From Neorhizobium galegae (GTDB lineage: Bacteria; Pseudomonadota; Alphaproteobacteria; Rhizobiales; Rhizobiaceae), in contig NZ_CP090095.1 of the NCBI RefSeq assembly GCF_021391675.1, positions 2,733,501 to 2,797,500 of the forward strand: a stretch of 64,000 nt of DNA. The letters are read 5' to 3'. Under the pieces are notes generated by a model that made no database searches, was not told the DNA's origin, and saw only the letters and a list, made by a program, of their open reading frames with translations. The position numbers and the translations under genes were made by a program. Positions 1 to 6,743 of this stretch are shown one piece after another (the first letter of the stretch is position 1; each line of letters begins with the position of its first letter).

Positions 1-642
1 CAGACCAACTTCCTGCGCTATTTCCTGAATTCGGTGATCGTCACCGGTGCGTCGATCGTCGTGATCCTGACGCTCGGGACGATGGCGGCCTATGCGATCG
101 GTCGCTACAAGTTCCGGGGCTCGAGCTTCGTGCTGATGTTCTTCCTGGCCGGACTGACGCTTCCCCTGAAGCTCGCGATCATCCCGCTCTTCATCCTGAT
201 GCGCGACCTCGGCATCCTCAATACCCAATTGTCGCTGATCGTCATCTATGTGGCGATGGGTCTGCCGACCACAGTTTTTATCATGACCGGCTTCATCGCC
301 ACGCTTCCGAACGAACTCGAGGACGCGGCCCGCATGGACGGCGCCAGCGAACCCCGGATCATGTGGTCGATCATGCTGCCGCTGGTCAGGCCCGCCATGG
401 TGATCGCCGGCATCCAGAACGTCGTGCCGATCTGGAACGACTTCTTCTTCCCGCTGATCTTCATCCAGAAGGACAATCTGAAGACCCTGCCGCAGGGCCT
501 GACGACCTTCATGGGCGAATACACGACCGATTGGGGCGTGCTGTTTGCGGGGCTTCTGCTGTCCTCCGCCCCTGTCATCATCGTCTACATCATCCTGTCG
601 CGCCAGTTCATCAACGGCATGACGGCGGGAGCCGTGAAGTAG
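1..642 (+). CDS. Sugar-type ABC transporter permease (MalG-like), 5'-truncated by window edge
   Basis: This is the inner-membrane permease of a carbohydrate ABC importer. The reading frame is open from base 1 and already codes for the NFLRYFLNS segment that precedes the first conserved helices in MalG/UgpE-type permeases, so the true start lies upstream of the window. Several hydrophobic helices follow. The coupling-loop signature is visible as ELEDAARMDGASEPRIMWSIMLPLVRPA, the EAA motif that docks on the ATPase. The C-terminus (ending INGMTAGAVK) is typical of the family, where the last residues are usually GAVK or GALK. Its binding protein, partner permease and ATPase are presumably outside the window; the substrate cannot be told from this half. 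Confidence 0.9.
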   Translation, partial: QTNFLRYFLNSVIVTGASIVVILTLGTMAAYAIGRYKFRGSSFVLMFFLAGLTLPLKLAIIPLFILMRDLGILNTQLSLIVIYVAMGLPTTVFIMTGFIATLPNELEDAARMDGASEPRIMWSIMLPLVRPAMVIAGIQNVVPIWNDFFFPLIFIQKDNLKTLPQGLTTFMGEYTTDWGVLFAGLLLSSAPVIIVYIILSRQFINGMTAGAVK

Positions 643-819
643 GCCGGCAAAGGACCGCGCTGGGAATGGCCAGTGAACGGGGGCATGCCGCGAATATGGT
701 CAGTTGAATGCCGATGGTTGTGCCATTATGCCCGTCTTGGATGCCGCTCGCAGCCGCAACATCACAAATCAATTGCAACCCCATAGCGGTTCAGGACATT
801 CAGCGGTAAAAGCAGATAC

Positions 820-969
820 ATGAACGACAACATCATCAAATTCCGACGCCCGGAACCGCCGCCGCGAGAGCCGAATCCGCTGCTCCGCAAGTTGGCGGTT
901 GTTGCAGCCGTGATCGTGTGCCTTGTTCTCGCGTGGGCGTATTTCCAATTCCTCGGAAACCCGGCGTAA
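820..969 (+). CDS. Small single-pass membrane protein, 49 aa
   Basis: A short frame starts MNDNIIKFRRPEPPPREPN and continues into one hydrophobic helix (about residues 25-44) ending FLGNPA. The layout of a basic, proline-rich cytoplasmic N-terminus plus one membrane segment resembles small hypothetical proteins that I believe are common in rhizobia; I know no function. It stands alone between the sugar permease gene and the SARP regulator. No strong ribosome binding site is visible before the ATG, and a weak hairpin (AACCCGG/CCGGGTT at 958-978) overlaps the stop codon and could end the transcript. Existence is more likely than not, because the charge and hydrophobicity pattern is coherent. 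Confidence 0.55.
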   Translation: MNDNIIKFRRPEPPPREPNPLLRKLAVVAAVIVCLVLAWAYFQFLGNPA

Positions 970-985
970 TTCCGGGTTCCTGTTT
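955..985 (+). terminator. Weak hairpin overlapping the stop of the small membrane protein gene
   Basis: Arms AACCCGG (958-964) and CCGGGTT (972-978) enclose a 7-nt loop and are followed by CCTGTTTG. The stem is short and the T-run poor, so this is only a possible terminator. Confidence 0.3.
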
Positions 986-1217
986 GAATCGGCGCCTGTA
1001 TTCTGGACACGCCGTTTTCGTTGTTGCTTTCGGCGCGCCGCCTTCAACCCGAAGAGGGAACAGGAACGCGATTCCACCATGGCGATAAAAGCCGGTTTGA
1101 CGAAGCTCGCGATAGCTGTATCCTAATGGTCCAACAGTCTCAAGAAATGCATGTACATACAGTCCCCTTAACGATACACATTTCTGACAACAACTCGTAG
1201 TTCCGAACAACAACATA

Positions 1218-3158
1218 ATGCTCGAAAATACGACGCTCAAAATCCGGTTGCTCGGTCGCCCTTCGCTTGAGTTGGACGGCGCGAGCATAGCGTTGCCGGA
1301 AAAAGCGTATTTTCTCTTTGCCGTCGTTGCAATGGCGCCCGGATTGACGGTCGACCGCGAAACGATACGGCGGCTTCTCTGGCCTTCCCACGACGCGGAG
1401 AAGCGTGCAAACAGCCTGCGTCAGCTTTTGGCACGCATCGCCAAGGCTGTCGGTCCGGATGCCCCGGCCATCCTTGTCACCGACGAAGAAGCGCTGAGGC
1501 TTGATTGCGATCGGTCCGACGTCGATCTCCTCGCCCTGATGGAGCCCGGTCCCCTCAGGGAAGAGGACTGGGACCTTGTTCGAGGCGAACTGCTCGAAGC
1601 CGTGGAGGCTCCGACCGGCGGCGCGGAAGACTGGTTATTGGACGCACGGCGCAAGGTCGGGGATTGGCGATCGAGCCACATCGAAAGCCTGCTGGCGATA
1701 TCGTCCCATCAGCAGTCCTCGTCATTGCCCTTGCTTGCCAACCGCCTGATCGAACTGGATGCCTCCCATGAGGGCGCCGCGCGGGCGTTGATGAAGTATC
1801 ATGTGGGCCATGGTGACTTCGCCGCCGCCCGCCAGGCCTATAGCCGATGCCGGGACCAGCTCAGGGCCGATTACGGTACGCCGCCGACACCTGAGACGGT
1901 TGGGCTCGCCCACGAACTCGGCATCCTGAGCCGGCCCGGCTCGGACCGCACGCCCGAAGCGGAGGAACGCCCAAAGGGTGTCATGCCGGCACAGCCGCGC
2001 GTGGTGATCCTTCCGCCCGAGACGATCGTTCAGGATGCGCTGGTCCAGCGCCTCGGCAGGGCTCTTTTGGAAGACGTCACGATCGGCCTCAGCCATCAGC
2101 GTGTTTTCAAGATCATCGCCGCCCATACGAGCTTTGAACTGCTCAATCGATCAGGCGATTCAAATCAGCGCCAGTCGGCCCTCAGTGACCTTCAGTTCGA
2201 CTATTCAGTGTTCGTGACGATCCAGGGCGAAGGCGACGAGATTTTTGCGACCTGCAGGCTGACGAGGGTCGGCACCGGCGAAGTACTCTGGGCCATCAAC
2301 CTGCCGCTCGACGTTCAGCAGATGAGGGCATCTTTCAGCCAGTTGGCGCGGCGTATTTCGATGTCGCTGACCGATGTCATCGAACGGCATGAAATCGCCA
2401 GGTCCCTCGATGATGTCGATCCCTCGGCCTACCGCCTCTATCTCGAGGGAAAGCGCTATCTGTCCGGCACCGACCTGCAGCATCTGCGTCAGGCGCGCAA
2501 ATGGTTCAAATCGGCGGTCAAGCGGTGTGACAGTTTTTCGCCGGCGCATGCCGGAATTTCACGCTCGCTCGGCATGGAATGGCTGGTTCGCGGCATGAAG
2601 GACAATGAGCTGCTGGATGTGGCCAATCAGTCCGCCCGCGCATCCCGCGATCTCGATCCCGGCAGCGGCCGCGCCTTCCGCGAGCTGGGCTTCATCTCCC
2701 TCTACCGCCGGCGTTTCGATGAAAGCCTGGATCTTTTTCAGGAGGCTCAGAACCTCAATCCGAGCGATGCGGACGTGTTAATCGATTATTCGGACGCGCT
2801 GTCGCATGCGGGCGACCTGGACAAGGCCCTCGATCTCGGGCTCGCGGCTTTCAAGCTGAACCCGCTGCCGCCGGATTATTACTACTGGATACTGGGCTCC
2901 ACCTATTACGTCCGCCAGGAATATTCGAAGGCGATCGACACCATCGACCCGGTCCGCACCAAACACGCCACCGCGCGGCTGCTTGCAGCCAGTCACGCGA
3001 TGGCAGGTGACATGCCTGCCGCGCGTAAATATGCGGCGATCGTCCGGGAAAATTTCCCCGATTTCCGCAGCGAGGACATCCGTTACTTCGTGCCGGACCG
3101 CGACCCGGCCCATGCCGAGCTTCTCATTCATGGCCTCCGGCTCGCCGGGCTGCCGTAA
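1218..3158 (+). CDS. SARP-type transcriptional regulator with BTAD, TolB-like and TPR regions
   Basis: A 646-residue cytoplasmic regulator. Residues about 8-100 form an OmpR-like winged helix of SARP type (LKIRLLGRPSLEL... LLWPSHDAEKRANSLRQLLARI). They are followed by a bacterial transcriptional activation domain (about 105-235, helical, with AARQAYSRCRDQLRADYGTPP-like features). Residues about 255-400 (PRVVILPPE...LARRISMSLTDVIERHE) resemble the TolB-like segment found between DNA-binding and TPR parts in CadC/HilA-like regulators, and about 405-640 read as TPR helices. It sits directly upstream of, and co-oriented with, the candidate RiPP precursor, ycaO and tfuA, and putative SARP-style direct repeats lie before both the precursor and ycaO. 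I infer that it activates this locus; the signal is unknown. The ATG at 1218 has no strong ribosome binding site. Confidence 0.85.
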   Translation: MLENTTLKIRLLGRPSLELDGASIALPEKAYFLFAVVAMAPGLTVDRETIRRLLWPSHDAEKRANSLRQLLARIAKAVGPDAPAILVTDEEALRLDCDRSDVDLLALMEPGPLREEDWDLVRGELLEAVEAPTGGAEDWLLDARRKVGDWRSSHIESLLAISSHQQSSSLPLLANRLIELDASHEGAARALMKYHVGHGDFAAARQAYSRCRDQLRADYGTPPTPETVGLAHELGILSRPGSDRTPEAEERPKGVMPAQPRVVILPPETIVQDALVQRLGRALLEDVTIGLSHQRVFKIIAAHTSFELLNRSGDSNQRQSALSDLQFDYSVFVTIQGEGDEIFATCRLTRVGTGEVLWAINLPLDVQQMRASFSQLARRISMSLTDVIERHEIARSLDDVDPSAYRLYLEGKRYLSGTDLQHLRQARKWFKSAVKRCDSFSPAHAGISRSLGMEWLVRGMKDNELLDVANQSARASRDLDPGSGRAFRELGFISLYRRRFDESLDLFQEAQNLNPSDADVLIDYSDALSHAGDLDKALDLGLAAFKLNPLPPDYYYWILGSTYYVRQEYSKAIDTIDPVRTKHATARLLAASHAMAGDMPAARKYAAIVRENFPDFRSEDIRYFVPDRDPAHAELLIHGLRLAGLP

Positions 3159-3253
3159 ACAGGCGTGAAAATGCCTGTCACGCTGGAATAACACCCGGTG
3201 TGGTCCTTTCTCTACGCAACGCAGCACACGCTGCCTATTAGCGGAGAGAAAGC
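3159..3253 (+). promoter_or_regulatory. Promoter region of the candidate precursor with putative SARP box
   Basis: The sequence GCCTGTCACGC occurs at 3173-3183 and again, exactly, at 3508-3518 before ycaO. Here the heptamer GTCACGC (3177-3183) is followed 11 bp later by ATAACAC (3188-3194), a degenerate second copy. An 11-bp period is the classical spacing of SARP heptamer repeats. The stretch also contains a small hairpin (ACAGGC 3159-3164 / GCCTGT 3173-3178) that could end the regulator transcript. Binding by the neighbouring SARP protein is inference. Confidence 0.45.
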
Positions 3254-3409
3254 ATGGAAACGAAGTTCAAGACCTCCAAGCCGGTTGAAACCACTGCCTC
3301 TGCCCCGACACTGCGGTTTTCCGCCGCTGCCGAAGCCGTGCTTGGCGGCCGGACCGAAATTGCGCCGAACGCGCTCTCTCAGGTCACGCATGCCATGAGA
3401 TATCAGTAA
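3254..3409 (+). CDS. Candidate RiPP precursor peptide, 51 aa
   Basis: This small frame is preceded by a good ribosome binding site (GGAGAG ending 8 bases before ATG). The peptide starts METKFKTSKPVETTAS, continues with an alanine-rich helical part (LRFSAAAEAVLGGRTEI) and ends APNALSQVTHAMRYQ. It has no cysteine, no signal peptide and no membrane segment. Its size, its position immediately upstream of ycaO and tfuA, and the hairpin between it and ycaO are what one expects of a RiPP precursor. The mid-region AVLGGRTEI resembles the AVLKSKTKV stretch that I recall from the trifolitoxin precursor TfxA; that is a remembered comparison, not an alignment. The last 10-14 residues are the likeliest core. 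Lack of Cys and few Ser/Thr argue against azoline formation and fit backbone thioamidation better. Confidence 0.65.
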   Translation: METKFKTSKPVETTASAPTLRFSAAAEAVLGGRTEIAPNALSQVTHAMRYQ

Positions 3410-3419
3410 TGAGCCTGAA

Positions 3420-3449
3420 AGCCCAAGGTGCCGACGGCTGCCTTGGGCT
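3420..3449 (+). terminator. Hairpin between precursor and ycaO (attenuator-like)
   Basis: Arms AGCCCAAGG (3420-3428) and CCTTGGGCT (3441-3449) pair perfectly around a 12-nt loop, 11 bases after the precursor stop. There is no T-run, so it is more likely a transcript-stabilising or partial-termination element. Such an element would let the precursor be made in excess of the enzymes, as is common in RiPP operons. Confidence 0.55.
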
Positions 3450-3507
3450 TAACCACGAGCCGCCAAGCAAAAGATCGTTCAAGCAGCCAGACGAGCCCCC
3501 TAAACAA

Positions 3508-3529
3508 GCCTGTCACGCCCAAGTCACGG
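3508..3529 (+). promoter_or_regulatory. Putative SARP direct repeat before ycaO
   Basis: GTCACGC at 3512-3518 and GTCACGG at 3523-3529 form a direct heptamer repeat with exactly 11-bp period, within a 170-bp gap between precursor and ycaO. The first copy is part of an 11-mer (GCCTGTCACGC) that also lies before the precursor. The spacing matches known SARP operators; the assignment to the regulator at 1218-3158 is inferred. Confidence 0.45.
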
Positions 3530-3581
3530 TGCTTTTGGTTTCTTCTCCGCTACAGACCCTTGGAGAGGACGATTCGACCAG

Positions 3582-4952
3582 ATGAGTTCGGCATCGCAAC
3601 CACTTTTGCAGACCCGGCAGTCGCTCGCCCAATCTCGCTTGAGGTCAGGGTCCCTTGAAATTCGGCCGCCGGAAACGATGATGCAGATCCAGTCATCGAC
3701 GCAGACGATCCAGACATTCGCAGCCTCGCTGACCCAGCGGGAGCAGGGTTTCAGCACGTATCATGACCGGCGCGTTTCGCCGGCGGAAACCTTCGACGCG
3801 ATCAGCCCGTTCTTCCGAGATCTCGGCATTACCCGGGTCGGCTTCCTGACCGGCCTCGACCGTGTCGGCATTCCCGTCGCCTTTGCGACACGGCCCAACA
3901 GCTACACTCTCTCCGTATTCCAGGGCAAAGGCGTCGATGCCGATGCCGCGCGCACCTCGGCCGCCATGGAGGCCTTGGAGACACGGGTCGCCGAAGTCGA
4001 ACCGGCGTCGCTCACCTGGGCGACTGTCAACGACGTCGCGGGCTCTGCGGCGGGGATGATCGATCTTCATTCGACCGCACGGTGTGTGCCCTCCGAAATT
4101 GGCGACCGCCAGATACCTTGGGTCCCCGGTCTGGATATCCTTTCCGGCAATCAAGTCATGGTGCCCTGGTGGCTTGCCGGAATGGATCACCGGGGCGAAC
4201 GGCCGGCCGGTTTCGAACAGTCCAGCGATGGTCTTGCATCCGGAAATACCCGCGCCGAGGCACTTCTGCACGGGCTCTGCGAACTCGTCGAGCGCGACGC
4301 CTGGACCCTTGTCCAGCTCAAATCCGAACAAGAATTGAATGCCTGCCTCGTCGATCCAGCCACGGTCGAGGATGCCTTGATCGACCTGCTGGTCGGCCGC
4401 CTCCGCGATGCAGGCATGCAGCTCCTCCTCCTCGACATGACGACAGATCTCCAGGTTTCGGCATTCCTGGCCGTGCTGATCCCGGACTCCACGGCCAAAC
4501 GGTCAGACCCGCGCTGGAGCCAGATTTGCGGCGGCTGCGGTTGCCATCCCGATCCGATACGCGCAATGCTGCGCGCCATCACCGAAGCGGCGCAGAGTCG
4601 TCTGACCGCGATTGCCGGCAGCCGCGACGATTTTTCGCCTCGCATCTATCAGCATATACGGGCGGATAACGCTCTCAGCCGCCTGGTCGCCCTGTCGTCG
4701 CTGGACAGGCGTCCGGTCCAGTATCGCGAGCTTGACGTAACTCGCCACTCCATCAACGGCACGATCGATCACATACTCGGTCGTCTCAGGCTTGCCGGCA
4801 TCAGGCAGGTGGTTGCGGTTCCCATGCAGGATGCGGGGCTCCCTGTATCGGTCGTCCGCGTCGTCGTTCCTGGCCTGGAAGTCGAACTTTCCGGACAATA
4901 TTTGCAGCTCGGTATCCGCGCTGCAAACGCCATAAGGAGGTCACGGCATTGA
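3582..4952 (+). CDS. YcaO-family ATP-dependent cyclodehydratase/thioamide synthetase component
   Basis: YcaO enzymes activate peptide backbone amides with ATP. The protein (456 aa from ATG 3582) carries the family motif Sx3Ex2E as S126-E130-E133 and a second acidic ATP/Mg site around E226, E234 and E237 (RAEALLHGLCELVERDA). It also has the N-terminal block GITRVGFLTGLDRVGIPVAF and a QGKG motif before the ATP site. The C-terminus ends IRRSRH and lacks the PxPxP tail of azoline-forming YcaO proteins. The gene overlaps tfuA by 4 bases, and YcaO-TfuA pairs are known to install thioamides (methyl-CoM reductase, thioviridamide-type peptides). I therefore infer peptide thioamidation of the upstream peptide. 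Translation could also start at the ATG pair 3678/3681, after a GGAAA; the extra 32 residues look unconserved. Confidence 0.9.
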   Translation: MSSASQPLLQTRQSLAQSRLRSGSLEIRPPETMMQIQSSTQTIQTFAASLTQREQGFSTYHDRRVSPAETFDAISPFFRDLGITRVGFLTGLDRVGIPVAFATRPNSYTLSVFQGKGVDADAARTSAAMEALETRVAEVEPASLTWATVNDVAGSAAGMIDLHSTARCVPSEIGDRQIPWVPGLDILSGNQVMVPWWLAGMDHRGERPAGFEQSSDGLASGNTRAEALLHGLCELVERDAWTLVQLKSEQELNACLVDPATVEDALIDLLVGRLRDAGMQLLLLDMTTDLQVSAFLAVLIPDSTAKRSDPRWSQICGGCGCHPDPIRAMLRAITEAAQSRLTAIAGSRDDFSPRIYQHIRADNALSRLVALSSLDRRPVQYRELDVTRHSINGTIDHILGRLRLAGIRQVVAVPMQDAGLPVSVVRVVVPGLEVELSGQYLQLGIRAANAIRRSRH

Positions 4953-5689
4953 AAGTGGTTTTTGTCGGACCGAGTCTCGGGTCTTCGACCCGCCAGATGA
5001 AGCAACGATTTCCCTCGCTGACCTTCCGCGGGCCTGCGGCGCGTGGCGACATTCTGAAGGCGGTCGAGGACGGCGCCAAGGCGATCGCGCTCATCGACGG
5101 TTATTTCGGCGAGTCCGCCTCCGTATGGCACAAGGAGATTCTGTATGCGCTGAGCTGCGATGTCTCCGTCGGCGGCGGCTCGAGCATGGGAGCGTTGCGC
5201 GCTGCCGAATGCGAGGCATTCGGCATGGTCGGCATCGGCAGGATATATTCCGATTATGCCGCCGGCCGGTTGATCGATGACGAAGCCGTCGCACTGATCC
5301 ACGGCCCCGAGGAGCTCGGTTGGATGCCTCTCTCGGTGCCGCGCGTCGATTACGAGGCGACAATCCGCAAGCTTGGGCGGATGGGGCTCATCTCGGCTGC
5401 TGAGCGTGAGAGATTTTTCCTTGCCGCCAATTTCATGCACTACACCGAGCGAACCTACCAGGCCATTCTCGAACGATGCGATTTCAGCGATCCTCAGCGC
5501 AGTGCAGTAATCCTTCACGACATCAAACGCCACCAAGTGGAATTGAAGCGTGAGGATGCGAGAGCCGTCCTCGTCTGGCTAAACGGCATCAGCAGTTCCA
5601 ACAAGCACTCCAAATGGACGTTCGCACAGACCGCCCATTGGGAAAAACTGCGCGACGAGGTCGACTCGGCGCAAGGATCCATGAAATGA
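4949..5689 (+). CDS. TfuA-like protein, YcaO partner
   Basis: TfuA proteins act with YcaO, most likely delivering sulfur or otherwise assisting thioamide formation; the name comes from trifolitoxin production in Rhizobium leguminosarum. The 246-aa protein begins KVVFVGPSLG and contains the conserved glycine/serine block VGGGSSMGALRAAEC, followed by GRIYSDYAAGRL and the D-E-A-V-A-L-I-H-G segment, all typical of the TfuA domain (about residues 1-160). A helical C-terminal part follows. The start is TTG at 4949, supported by an ideal AAGGAGG at 4934-4940 and by its overlap with the ycaO stop. It shares an ATGA overlap with the next gene, so the three genes are one translationally coupled unit. 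Confidence 0.9.
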   Translation: MKVVFVGPSLGSSTRQMKQRFPSLTFRGPAARGDILKAVEDGAKAIALIDGYFGESASVWHKEILYALSCDVSVGGGSSMGALRAAECEAFGMVGIGRIYSDYAAGRLIDDEAVALIHGPEELGWMPLSVPRVDYEATIRKLGRMGLISAAERERFFLAANFMHYTERTYQAILERCDFSDPQRSAVILHDIKRHQVELKREDARAVLVWLNGISSSNKHSKWTFAQTAHWEKLRDEVDSAQGSMK

Positions 5690-5934
5690 TTGATCTCGCA
5701 AATGACGTCGCCAGCAACGAATACGCCCGCCTGTTCCGCATGCTTTCCGCGGTCAACAGGGAAGCGGAATCGCTTCATCTCTCCACGGTCGTCCACCTGA
5801 CGAACATGGCACTCCTTCAACTCTCGCTCGATTGGGAGGGCGTCAGCCCCGAAAACGAGAGGAGCGTGAAACTGAATGCGATATTCCGCCACAAGACCAA
5901 GCTGGCCCTCGATGACGATAGTCCCAGGCCTTAA
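5686..5934 (+). CDS. Small protein, third gene of the ycaO-tfuA unit, unknown function
   Basis: The start ATG overlaps the tfuA stop (ATGA), giving an 82-residue acidic, largely helical protein: MIDLANDVASNEYARLFRML, then HLSTVVHLTNMALLQLSLDWEG, then KLNAIFRHKTKLALDDD. It has no cysteines, no membrane segment and no signal peptide. I do not recognise the family. Tight coupling to tfuA suggests a role in the same pathway, for example as precursor-binding partner, immunity factor or regulator. A longer in-frame start at 5614 lies inside tfuA and is not preferred. The gene ends 15 bases before the convergent XRE gene. Confidence 0.7.
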   Translation: MIDLANDVASNEYARLFRMLSAVNREAESLHLSTVVHLTNMALLQLSLDWEGVSPENERSVKLNAIFRHKTKLALDDDSPRP

Positions 5935-5948
5935 ACATCAGGGACCGA

Positions 5949-6377
5949 TCACTGGGCCGGTCGTCTTTCGATCTCGGCGAAAAGCGCTTCCGCCTCGGAT
6001 TCCTTTGCGGCAACCGCCTGAACCAGTTCCAGGATGCGTTTGCGAAGAACCGGCTTCGAAATGCTCATGAATGCCGTGCTCATCAGCAGCGCTTCATGAG
6101 TGAAATCGAATTGCGGGTCTTCGAGCTGATTGTCATTCGACGGCTCGACTGTCGGGATGCGGTCGAAGAACGCCACCATCTCGACCTTCAGCGCGGTTGC
6201 GATCTCCACCAGCTTGCCGACAGCAATCCGATTGATGCCGTTTTCATATTTCTGAAGCTGCTGAGACGTGATGCCCACATGGTGGGCAAGTTGCGGCTGC
6301 GTAAGTTTTCTCTCTCGCCTGTAGAGGCGGATCCGCTTTCCAACCTCTCTGTCGGCGGCATTCGGTGCTTTGCTCAC
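5949..6377 (-). CDS. XRE-family transcriptional regulator, 142 aa
   Basis: A cytoplasmic DNA-binding protein with an N-terminal Cro/C1 helix-turn-helix (about residues 11-66: VGKRIRLYRRERKLTQPQLAHHVGITSQQLQKYENGINRI) and a C-terminal helical region ending ALFAEIERRPAQ. This architecture is widespread in rhizobia, usually in many paralogues. The start is GTG at 6377. It is convergent with the RiPP operon and divergent from the catabolic operon at 6744. A perfect 9-bp inverted repeat sits 23 bases upstream of its start and is probably its own operator; no link to the RiPP genes can be shown. Confidence 0.9.
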   Translation of the reverse strand: MSKAPNAADREVGKRIRLYRRERKLTQPQLAHHVGITSQQLQKYENGINRIAVGKLVEIATALKVEMVAFFDRIPTVEPSNDNQLEDPQFDFTHEALLMSTAFMSISKPVLRKRILELVQAVAAKESEAEALFAEIERRPAQ

Positions 6378-6399
6378 TGAAGGACCATCTCTCCGGCGC

Positions 6400-6428
6400 T
6401 AGGATACATAGGTGTTATTTGTATCCTA
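6400..6428 (-). promoter_or_regulatory. Perfect inverted repeat upstream of the XRE gene
   Basis: Arms TAGGATACA (6400-6408) and TGTATCCTA (6420-6428) are separated by 11 bases, giving a 20-bp centre spacing (two helical turns), as expected for a dimeric helix-turn-helix repressor. It lies in the XRE promoter, so autoregulation is the simplest reading. Confidence 0.5.
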
Positions 6429-6743
6429 TCATCGATAGGTTGCCGAGTACCCTTCAAGCATTTTCTATCTTGAGTGGATAAATAAATAAACTGTCGACCA
6501 TGAACGCCGGCACCAGCGGCATTTCCGGTATCGCCATCGAGGCTGTGGTGCGCGAAGACACCTTCCACTTGTCAGTTTTCGAAAATCCCCGACACGATAG
6601 CGTTGCCTTTTCGGCAACGAAATATGCGAATTATTGTTCTTTATTAGAACGCAACATTGCGCCATCCTCTCCGCAATCCGGCAGCTGAGACCGGCTAAGT
6701 CAAGCGAAAATGTATCAGGCCAAAAGGCCAACAGGGGAACGCT
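6429..6743 (+). promoter_or_regulatory. Intergenic promoter region of the 6.7-kb catabolic operon, with GTTGC/GCAAC box
   Basis: No gene is supported here. The useful element is AGCGTTGCC (6599-6607) facing GGCAACGA (6613-6620), a perfect CGTTGCC/GGCAACG palindrome with a 5-base spacer, about 125 bp before the binding-protein start. The half AGCGTTGC recurs in the ferredoxin/ade intergenic region at 15504. Further downstream are a GTTCT/AGAAC pair and AT-rich sequence (6628-6650) suitable for a promoter. A GGGGAACGC ribosome binding site precedes the ATG at 6744. Confidence 0.45.
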
